A DNA stretch of 57,749 bases from NCBI GenBank assembly GCA_964505785.1, contig CAZDJZ010000016.1, forward strand, positions 1 to 57,749. The letters are read 5' to 3'. The notes beneath the pieces are model-generated. The model was not told the DNA's origin. It saw only the letters and a list, made by a program, of their open reading frames with translations, and did not search any database. Each line of letters opens with the position of its first letter. The first letter of the stretch is position 1. The position numbers and the translations under genes are program-made. This document shows positions 51,584-57,749 of the stretch, piece after piece. The stretch is from CAYRTV01 sp964505785. GTDB lineage: Bacteria > Acidobacteriota > Aminicenantia > Aminicenantales > Aminicenantaceae.

Positions 51584-51614
51584 TTGACATCCGGATTGTT
51601 TTCTATTGTATTAT
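51584..51614 (+). promoter_or_regulatory. Promoter candidate for the ABC ATPase/permease pair
   Basis: TTGACA (51584-51589) with a 17-base spacer to TGTATT (51607-51612), or 19 bases to TATTAT (51609-51614). About 95-120 bases before the ATG at 51708. A leader with GGGAGC but no clear ORF follows. Confidence 0.45.
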
Positions 51615-51707
51615 CATTGATATTCATATCATTATGAGTTACTCAAAAGGGAGCAAATGATGGGCAATCATTCATTGAAATCAAACGAGTTGGCCGGGTA
51701 AAGCAGC

Positions 51708-52481
51708 ATGCTGGAAATACGGAATCTGGTCAAAATATACAGCGCCCAGTACGCGGTTAAAGATGTCAGCTTCACGGTCAAGCCGGGAGAAATCACCGGA
51801 TATTTAGGGCCCAATGGAGCGGGCAAAACCACCACCTTGAAAATACTGGCCGGCCTGCTGGAGCCGACCTCCGGCCGGATTTTATACCAAGGCGGGAATA
51901 TCCGGAAAAAACAAAATGAATATAAAAAGCATATCGGGTATATCCCGGAGGATTCGGCCGTCTACCCCCATCTCAGCGGGTATGAGTATCTGCAGCTGGT
52001 CGGCCGGCTGCGGCGGATTCCTGAAAAAGTCCTGCACACCAAAATCAAAGAAATGATGGAACTTCTAGGCTTATACGGAGAAATGGACCTGTCCATTTCA
52101 TCCTATTCCAAGGGCATGACCCAGAAAGTCCTGCTGGCTTCCAGCCTGCTGCATAATCCGGACATTCTGCTGCTGGATGAACCCTTAAGCGGACTGGATG
52201 CGGCCGCCAATCTGTTTGTGAAAGACCTCCTGTCTTTGCTGGCTGAAGAGGGAAAGATCATCCTTTATTCCTCGCATATTCTGGAGGTTGTAGAAAAAGT
52301 CTGCAGCCGGACCATTATCATCCACAAAGGCCGGATTGTGGCCGATGACTCAGTGGAAAGCCTACGGAAGCTTATGAAGCTGCCTTCGCTGGAAAGTATT
52401 TTCGGTAAATTGACGGTAAAGGAAGACACCGGGGCCAAAGCCCGGGCCATGCTCGATGTGATCAAATATACGGCAAAATGA
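51708..52481 (+). CDS. ABC transporter ATP-binding protein
   Basis: A 257-residue ATPase: Walker A GYLGPNGAGKTTTLK near 32-46, Q-loop IGYIPED near 83, signature SSYSKGMTQKVLLASSLL near 134, Walker B ILLLDEPLSGLDAAA near 153 and H-loop YSSHILEVVEKV near 188. The signature is SKGMTQ as in Nat/Ybb-type exporters. It overlaps the permease gene by four bases. Its N-terminus is clearly related to the ABC remnant at 55.5 kb (MLEI-N/K-L-K-Y...). Confidence 0.9.
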   Translation: MLEIRNLVKIYSAQYAVKDVSFTVKPGEITGYLGPNGAGKTTTLKILAGLLEPTSGRILYQGGNIRKKQNEYKKHIGYIPEDSAVYPHLSGYEYLQLVGRLRRIPEKVLHTKIKEMMELLGLYGEMDLSISSYSKGMTQKVLLASSLLHNPDILLLDEPLSGLDAAANLFVKDLLSLLAEEGKIILYSSHILEVVEKVCSRTIIIHKGRIVADDSVESLRKLMKLPSLESIFGKLTVKEDTGAKARAMLDVIKYTAK

Positions 52482-54217
52482 ATTTAAATAATCTGAAAAC
52501 GAGAATCAGGAGCTGCCAGGTTCTGATTTTAACGCGGCATTTTTTTGAACGGCTGTTCCGCAATGATTTGATTTCATTTGAAGACCAGATGGCAGGCCGG
52601 ATAATCGGCGTTGTCGCCATTCTGAGTGTATTTTTTGCTTTTTTGGCGTCTATGCTCACAGGACATTACGTCCTCATTGAGGATACGGGGACTTCTTGGC
52701 AAGAGAAATTGATACTTCTAAGCGCCATGATGCTGGTGATGGCCCTGGTTTCCGTTATTGAATGGGATGCCCTTTTCCTGGATGACCGCGATTTCGCCAA
52801 CTTTGCGCCGCTTCCCATAAAGATTCGCACCTTGTTTTGGTCTAAATTCCTCAGTCTATGCACCCTGGCTGGAATATTCGCCATAGGGATGAATATTTTT
52901 GCAGCGGTTGTCCTTTTCAGCACAATTGCCACATATGTTTCCACAAATGTCATGTTTACGCCGGTATTTTTTCTCATTCATTTTCTGGCGACCTTCACCG
53001 CCGCTTTTTTCACTCTTTTTTTCTTCGCGGCCCTGGTCGGTACTCTATCCCTGATTCTGGGCAAAAAACTGTTTACAAAAGTATCCGGATATATTCGGGG
53101 GGTTATCGTGAGTGCTGCCGTTTTTTTCGGATATCATTTCCTGATAATGGACACATGGTTTTTCCGCTATTTCGCCGGAATATTGGCAGTCTGGAGAGAG
53201 GAATCATCCATGAAGCTGCTGCTCGTGCCGCCCATGTGGTTTATCGGTCTCTATGAAACCCTTTTAGGAAACCCGGATCCGGTGTTTCACAGGCTATCCG
53301 CAGCGGCCTGGCTTTCCATCCTGGTCGCTCTAGCGGCGTTTTACATCACGGCCGGTCTGAGCTTCCGGCGGCACTTGCGAAAATTCGGAGCGGCGGCTCC
53401 GCGGACAAGCCTACTGGGGGCTGCTGCAGCGCCTTTTTTTGGGTTGTTTAACCGGATTTTTCTCCGCCGACCGGAACAGAGAGCGGTCTTTTATTTCTAC
53501 GGCAAAACCATTCGTTTCAGCCAGGTCCACTGCAACAGGCTCATCGGTTTCCTGGCCGCCGGAGGCGGACTGATTCTTATCACCCTGCTGGGCTGGGACG
53601 TGTCCTTTTCCGATTTTACACAAATCAACCGGCCCATGTTGGCCGTTCCCCTTGTCTTCAATCTGTTTCTTATTCTTGGCGTCCGGAATACCGTAAATGT
53701 GCCGGCGGGAATGGAGTCCAACTGGATTTTCCGCGTGGCCGGCACGTCTTCTTACCGGTATTATGTATCCGGCTTGCGAAAAGGTATTTTCTTTTTTAAT
53801 ATCCTGCCGGTCAATCTGGCCTTTCTGGTTGTCTTTGCACTGCTCTGGGATTGGGGGACGGCATTTTATCACTTTATTTATGTCTTGGGAATAACCGTTC
53901 TGCTGATGGAAGGATTTTTCCTGCATTACCGCAAAATCCCCTTTGCCTGTTCCTATATGCCGGGCAAAGAGAAATTTCATGTTTTTTTGCTTCCCTATAT
54001 CGCAGGATTCGTCGCGTATTATTTTCTGACGGCATTTTTCGCCCAGGTATTGCTGTCGAGACCATCCTATCTGTTTGTGTATTGGGGTGTTATCCTGGTT
54101 GTTATTTCTGCCGTCCGCCTTTACCAGAAACACTATTTCTATCCCAGGCGCCCCGTTCTCTTTGAAGAAATCCTTGAACCGTATATGGTGACTTTGGAGA
54201 GTTATCCGGGAAAATGA
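52478..54217 (+). CDS. Large ABC-type membrane permease component
   Basis: A 579-residue protein with about 11-13 hydrophobic segments and no soluble domain of note. It has a cytoplasmic start (MNLNNLKTRIRSCQVLILTR) and a central break around residues 295-330 (RRHLRKFGAAAPRTSL) suggesting two halves. Translationally coupled to the ATPase (ATGA). I do not recognise a characterised family; ABC exporter permeases of unknown substrate of this length occur in Acidobacteriota-like genomes. The substrate may be linked to nearby propeller or peptide genes, but that is speculation. Confidence 0.75.
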   Translation: MNLNNLKTRIRSCQVLILTRHFFERLFRNDLISFEDQMAGRIIGVVAILSVFFAFLASMLTGHYVLIEDTGTSWQEKLILLSAMMLVMALVSVIEWDALFLDDRDFANFAPLPIKIRTLFWSKFLSLCTLAGIFAIGMNIFAAVVLFSTIATYVSTNVMFTPVFFLIHFLATFTAAFFTLFFFAALVGTLSLILGKKLFTKVSGYIRGVIVSAAVFFGYHFLIMDTWFFRYFAGILAVWREESSMKLLLVPPMWFIGLYETLLGNPDPVFHRLSAAAWLSILVALAAFYITAGLSFRRHLRKFGAAAPRTSLLGAAAAPFFGLFNRIFLRRPEQRAVFYFYGKTIRFSQVHCNRLIGFLAAGGGLILITLLGWDVSFSDFTQINRPMLAVPLVFNLFLILGVRNTVNVPAGMESNWIFRVAGTSSYRYYVSGLRKGIFFFNILPVNLAFLVVFALLWDWGTAFYHFIYVLGITVLLMEGFFLHYRKIPFACSYMPGKEKFHVFLLPYIAGFVAYYFLTAFFAQVLLSRPSYLFVYWGVILVVISAVRLYQKHYFYPRRPVLFEEILEPYMVTLESYPGK

Positions 54218-54251
54218 ACCAAACCCTGAAGCAAGCGGATGTTAGGAGAGC

Positions 54252-55373
54252 TCAGTCCTTCCGCCAATTCACGCTGTACCGTCTGACCTGTTGAAATCCC
54301 GCTATGTCCTCTGATATTACATAGAGCTTGTCCTGTTTCCAAACACGCGGGCGGTGTCTCAACGGTATTTTTGCGATGTATTTTCCCTGGGAATTGAACA
54401 CATCATAATAATACTGGCCCTTGGGAGCTTTTTCATAGGTGCGTACAAACACTCTACCCTCATCATCACCGCTTAAATAAATGAAGGGATTATGATGGGA
54501 ATTCCAGGAAATTTCAATTCCTTCAGGCGGAGCTTCTTGTCCGAATTTAGATTTGTAGAACTCCAGCTTTTCTTGTTCTGTAATTTTCACAGGGGCATAT
54601 TCTTTTGATACTTTCATAAACAGGCTTCCGTCCGGCTCCAAGTACCGAATCTCATAGATATCGTTATATCCCCAGATAATATGATCGTCCTTGCCTATCT
54701 GCCAGTAACACTGGGCATGAAGAGGATTGATTTTCGGGTATTGAGCACTTTCATAAGAATAAATGGTCTTTTTTTCAGTCATGTCCGGATTGAATATTTT
54801 TAGATAACTAGTGACGGTTTCAGCCATAACCGAATAACCGGCTACGATTTGATTTTGAGAATCAGCCACAGGATTTCGGAAAAAAACCATGCCTTTAAGG
54901 TTTAGGGATTTTAGATACTGTCCATCCAGAGAAAAAAAATGAATGGCTCTGGCGCTCCAGTCGTTGACCATGAGTTCATGTTTAGGAGTGATGGCTAAGT
55001 TTTCAGGTCTTTTCATTTCGCCCGGCCCCTCCCCCTTTTTTCCTATGGTCCTTTGATAAGATCCATCTCTATCATAGACTTTTATATGAGCCTCTTTGGC
55101 ATCTAGAACATAGATGTTTTCCTCAGAATCCACATCCAGATCCCTTGCTTCAGAAAACATATATTCTTCTTGTCCTTCACTTTCTCCTATGACCAGATCT
55201 TCTTCTAACTGAAACACGTCTCCTTTATAAAGAGGTATTTTCGGATTATGGACCACGGTCACTCCGTTTTCTTCGTAAATCTCTCCTTTCCATTTATTTT
55301 TCTGGACTTGACAGGAAAAAAGAAGAATTATAAGCCCCAAAAAAATTGCGGTATAATAAAGTAGTTTTTTCAT
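54252..55373 (-). CDS. 6-bladed beta-propeller lipoprotein, intact
   Basis: About 373 residues from the ATG at 55373, which has GGGAGGT some 12 bases upstream; an upstream in-frame ATG lacks such a site. Lipoprotein signal KLLYYTAIFLGLIILLFSC, then the family's N-terminal module KWKGEIYEENGVTVVHNP and blades AHIKVYDRDGSYQRTIGKKG / EGPGEMKRPENL, IHFFSLDGQYLKSLNLKG, YLKIFNPDMTEKKTIYSYE and YYDVFNSQGKYIAKIPLRHR. This is the intact paralogue of the broken genes at 44, 46 and 51 kb. Function unknown. It lies convergent to the ABC permease gene and 46 bases downstream of an ABC remnant. Confidence 0.85.
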   Translation of the reverse strand: MKKLLYYTAIFLGLIILLFSCQVQKNKWKGEIYEENGVTVVHNPKIPLYKGDVFQLEEDLVIGESEGQEEYMFSEARDLDVDSEENIYVLDAKEAHIKVYDRDGSYQRTIGKKGEGPGEMKRPENLAITPKHELMVNDWSARAIHFFSLDGQYLKSLNLKGMVFFRNPVADSQNQIVAGYSVMAETVTSYLKIFNPDMTEKKTIYSYESAQYPKINPLHAQCYWQIGKDDHIIWGYNDIYEIRYLEPDGSLFMKVSKEYAPVKITEQEKLEFYKSKFGQEAPPEGIEISWNSHHNPFIYLSGDDEGRVFVRTYEKAPKGQYYYDVFNSQGKYIAKIPLRHRPRVWKQDKLYVISEDIAGFQQVRRYSVNWRKD

Positions 55374-55418
55374 TTGATTTGATTTACCTCCCGATAATGG
55401 TGTCCTTATCAAAAAAAA

Positions 55419-55670
55419 TCACTCCCCTTTAGATATCATTAACAAAAAAAGATGAAGAATCAAGGTATTCATGTTATGTATTGTAAGAGTTGCCCAGTAT
55501 GACCATGATCTGTTCGATTTCTTTCTTATAGATGATCTTGGTGGTGATGGATTTTCCTGCCCCGTTTGGCCTAGATTTCCTTTGATCTCTCCATTTTTCA
55601 GGTTAAAACTGACATTGTCCACTGTGTGCACAACATTGTATTTTTTTCCCAGCTTTATTATTTCCAGCAT
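55419..55670 (-). pseudogene. N-terminal remnant of an ABC ATPase
   Basis: MLEIIKLGKKYNVVHTVDNV and FNLKNGEIKGNLGQTGQENP: the Walker A loop GPNGAGK is lost because one C is missing (GGCCAAACG for GGCCCAAACG). In the other frame GAGKSITTKIIYKKEIEQIM follows, and homology ends soon after. Only the first ~55 codons survive. It resembles the ATPase at 51708, so a propeller/ABC block may have been duplicated. Confidence 0.65.
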
Positions 55671-55813
55671 CTTACTCGATTTTTATTATTTTGCCTCATA
55701 AGAACTAATAACAAATATTTTAAATTGGTTTTTTCTAATTTTGTTATTTTCCAATTTCTATTTCTGATCCTATTTTTAATAAATTGATAGGTCTTATCAT
55801 TTCTGATAATCAT
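55661..55813 (-). CDS. Small basic frame downstream of the radical SAM gene
   Basis: A 50-codon frame (MIIRNDKTYQFIKNRIRNRN ... NKNRVRCWK) in very AT-rich DNA, starting 22 bases after the radical SAM stop and overlapping the start of the ABC remnant by ten bases. There is no good ribosome binding site. It may be chance. I list it because RiPP precursors are small and lie beside their maturase. Confidence 0.2.
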
Positions 55814-55834
55814 AAAGGGGATTTTAATATGCTC

Positions 55835-57325
55835 CTATTTTGGGAATAAATAGTCAAAAGCTTGCTCATTATCCTCTAAAATTTCATTATATATAATAAA
55901 CATTGCCTTAACCCTTTTTTTTATTCTTGTACAGATTTCTCTCTTTTGTGACAAATCGAATGTATCTCCTTTAACAGCAGAATAATAACACGCATTGCAA
56001 ATTCTTATTGCCCAACAATTACGACAATCATCATAAGTTAAATCAATATATTTATTATATAATTGTTTAATTTTATTATAGTCAAATCCTTTATGTATAT
56101 TGCCAATGCTCATAGAACTGCTGACATTCGTGCAATAGTGAAACTTCCCATTTGAATTAACTAATAATTTGGAAGCTCCAGGGATGCATAAGTGATTAAA
56201 AGAATATTCCTCCTCAAATTTAGGATATATTTTTCTTAGATGAATCTTTTTAAATATCATATTGAATATGGGTTCAAGGAATTTATTTTTTCTTTCTTTT
56301 GTTATCATATTTTTATATTGGCCAAGTAATATTTCATTTTTTAATTTTAAGGACTTTTTTGATATTTGTGTGTCTTGACTATATTTCATAACAAAGTCAG
56401 TATTGAGATCTATTACAAAATTAATAAATGGATAGGTATCAACAAAAATTTCATCATTTTCATTGAAAAATTTTTCTAATTTAAAGAACTCATAAGGTGG
56501 CGTCACTACCACGTTGTAATTAACATGTTTTTTAAAGTATTTATGGTCTATATCTTTGAGTTTCATTAAATTTTTTAAAACAGCTTCATAAGAGCCTTTG
56601 CCTTGCTTAAAAACTCTATATCGGTCATGGATTTCTTTTGGCCCATCTAAACTAATTGCTAAACCAATTCTATTTCGAATTAAAAATTTTACTATCTCAT
56701 CATTTAGTAGAGTACCATTTGTTGTTATAGTAAATATGAGATTCTTTTTGTATTTTTCATTTAATCTATTGGCATAATAAACACATTTTCTTAATAGTGG
56801 ATAATAAATAAGCGGCTCTCCACCATAAAACCCAATACTAATGTTTTCAGTCTTTAAGCTGTGCTTAAAAAAGAAATCTATTGCTTTAAATGCGGTATCT
56901 TCTGGCATTTTCGCCTTAGAATGCCCTCTATCATAAGGGTAGCTACTAGAATATACACAGTATTTGCATCTCATATTACATTGTTCAGTAATGGATAGAG
57001 TTAAATGTGAACAATAATTTTCACATTTTTCCTTAATTTCCTTAAACTCAATTCTCTTGATCGATTTTGGAATTAGATTGGAAAAATAGTTCCGTTTGGA
57101 AGCTAATTGATCGATTTCTTTTATTTTTTTTGAAACTTCTTTAATGGGATATTTCGATGAAAAGGCATTTAAAATTTCATTTTTATTTTTTTTATAGAAT
57201 TCGCCCAGGATATAATATGAAAGTCTATCAACCTTAAAAAATCTACTTGTTCCGACATCATAAACATAATGAAATCTTCTAGTCTTAAACCTTAAAATAT
57301 TAGCTTTCTTCCTATTATTTTTCAT
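55835..57325 (-). CDS. Radical SAM/SPASM peptide maturase
   Basis: A 496-residue protein. The N-terminal ~100 residues (RRFHYVYDVGTSRFFKVDRL, SYYILGEFYKK) look like the precursor-recognition module of Cys-rich-peptide/CcpM-like maturases. The radical SAM core starts with CNMRCKYC (Cys116, 120, 123), then FYGGEPLIYYPLLR near 165, TNGTLLND near 205 and ISLDGPKEIHDRYRVFK near 226. The C-terminal SPASM region has cysteines in LCIPGASK, FHYCTN, DDCRNCWAIRICNACYY and EICTRI, enough for two auxiliary [4Fe-4S] clusters. Such enzymes install thioether or C-C crosslinks in ribosomal peptides. The gene is about 30% GC, unlike the rest of the window, suggesting acquisition. The start overlaps the stop of a 40-codon frame (TAATG). 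Confidence 0.88.
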   Translation of the reverse strand: MKNNRKKANILRFKTRRFHYVYDVGTSRFFKVDRLSYYILGEFYKKNKNEILNAFSSKYPIKEVSKKIKEIDQLASKRNYFSNLIPKSIKRIEFKEIKEKCENYCSHLTLSITEQCNMRCKYCVYSSSYPYDRGHSKAKMPEDTAFKAIDFFFKHSLKTENISIGFYGGEPLIYYPLLRKCVYYANRLNEKYKKNLIFTITTNGTLLNDEIVKFLIRNRIGLAISLDGPKEIHDRYRVFKQGKGSYEAVLKNLMKLKDIDHKYFKKHVNYNVVVTPPYEFFKLEKFFNENDEIFVDTYPFINFVIDLNTDFVMKYSQDTQISKKSLKLKNEILLGQYKNMITKERKNKFLEPIFNMIFKKIHLRKIYPKFEEEYSFNHLCIPGASKLLVNSNGKFHYCTNVSSSMSIGNIHKGFDYNKIKQLYNKYIDLTYDDCRNCWAIRICNACYYSAVKGDTFDLSQKREICTRIKKRVKAMFIIYNEILEDNEQAFDYLFPK

Positions 57326-57447
57326 TAGATTTTGTTTAAAGTAATTGAATATACAAAAATTCTCTCTTTATAATAGGTGCAATTTTTTAATTCCCAAATA
57401 AATGCAACAAATAGACACCCTTTCAACTTTTTTTTATTTATATACAT
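57325..57447 (-). CDS. Small frame overlapping the radical SAM start
   Basis: Forty codons (MYINKKKLKGCLFVAFIWEL ... ITLNKI) whose TAA stop shares its A with the ATG of the maturase. Two cysteines, basic N-terminus. No ribosome binding site is visible for either gene, so coupling from this frame could be how the maturase is translated. Precursor peptide, leader frame and chance are all possible. Confidence 0.25.
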   Translation of the reverse strand: MYINKKKLKGCLFVAFIWELKNCTYYKERIFVYSITLNKI

Positions 57448-57749
57448 TGCTTTTTATAATTTAAGTAATAGTGTATTATTTTTTAATCACAATAGCTTGC
57501 TATTTAAAGATAAGCTATTTCATCTTCTCATCCAGAGCAAAAAAAGATGTTTTTACTTTAGCTGGGTCTATTCATTCAGAGGCCGCGATTACTCCAGATG
57601 CTAGACGCACGGCCCGAAGCTCGAGCAATCTCTGCGAATGTTCTTCAAAAAAAAGGGGGGAAGTGAGAGTCATCCTGGCCAAAGTGTAAAAAATTGTGTT
57701 TTGTCAAGCAAAAATACCCAAAAAAATCGTGTAAAATTCCCCATGAGGT
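57448..57749. other. Upstream region of the radical SAM gene
   Basis: AT-rich, with no recognised gene. On the minus strand TTGACA at about 57705-57700 followed by AT-rich DNA could be a -35 element. A short GC-richer patch (57575-57640) matches none of the repeat families recognised here. Confidence 0.3.

Overview
The window reads as part of a chromosome from an uncultured, Gram-negative-type bacterium. A TolC/HlyD/ABC efflux operon, lipoproteins and Tat or Sec signal peptides indicate two membranes. Several lipid-anchored 6-bladed beta-propeller proteins, a Tricorn-type S41 protease, an M28 peptidase, a DUF362 protein and very repeat-rich intergenic DNA together recall Candidatus Aminicenantes / Acidobacteriota-like genomes. 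That placement is inference; no rRNA or tRNA gene was seen. Most of the window is moderately GC-rich. The regions 14.7-17.7 kb and 46-49 kb, and especially 55.4-57.5 kb, are AT-rich and look acquired or under different constraint.

Layout. 0.4-6.6 kb: a Tat-exported DUF362 protein, a divergent three-gene amino-acid/opine dehydrogenase set (HcnB-like, HcnA-like, HcnC-like) and a six-hairpin glycosidase-like protein. 7.0-14.4 kb: a citrate-lyase-alpha-like CoA transferase, then a tightly overlapping amino-sugar operon (NagA-like deacetylase, two tandem phosphohexomutases, NagB-like deaminase, membrane protein). 14.7-17.5 kb: a minus-strand operon of a DoxX/MauE membrane protein, a membrane-anchored double thioredoxin-fold protein, a 6-bladed propeller and a small exported peptide with ten cysteines. 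18-33.4 kb: single housekeeping-type genes (ABC-F ATPase, cystathionine gamma-synthase-type enzyme, prolyl-tRNA deacylase, FlK-like thioesterase, VKOR-DsbA fusion, CoA-disulfide-reductase-like enzyme, M28 peptidase, CorA, LapA-like protein). They are separated by long intergenic stretches packed with repeats. 33.7-40.4 kb: a seven-gene minus-strand efflux operon (TetR, TolC, HlyD, two ATPases, two permeases) with a clear promoter and operator. 40.4-43.7 kb: Tricorn-like protease. 43.9-51.6 kb: a graveyard of frameshifted or truncated propeller genes, a broken AbiEii toxin with an apparently intact AbiEi partner, an orphan MNT nucleotidyltransferase, a frameshifted secreted protein and a possible insertion-sequence end. 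51.7-57.4 kb: an ABC ATPase/permease pair, an intact propeller lipoprotein, an ABC ATPase remnant and a radical SAM/SPASM peptide maturase.

Repeats dominate the intergenic DNA. Four families were recognised by eye. (1) Composite arrays have a strict 9-bp period. (2) PAL, a dispersed palindromic repeat of about 100-200 bp, has ends of the type GTCATCCTGAGG and inner arms ATCTTAGAC/GTCTAAGAT. (3) SR, a ~190-bp element, has four full copies in one orientation, and its helices keep pairing while their sequence changes between copies. (4) LA, a 255-258 bp element, has two copies, each starting at the stop codon of a gene; its outer arms differ between copies but are complementary within each copy. 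SR and LA are the best candidates here for something undescribed. Several pseudogene calls rest on single-base indels and could be assembly errors.
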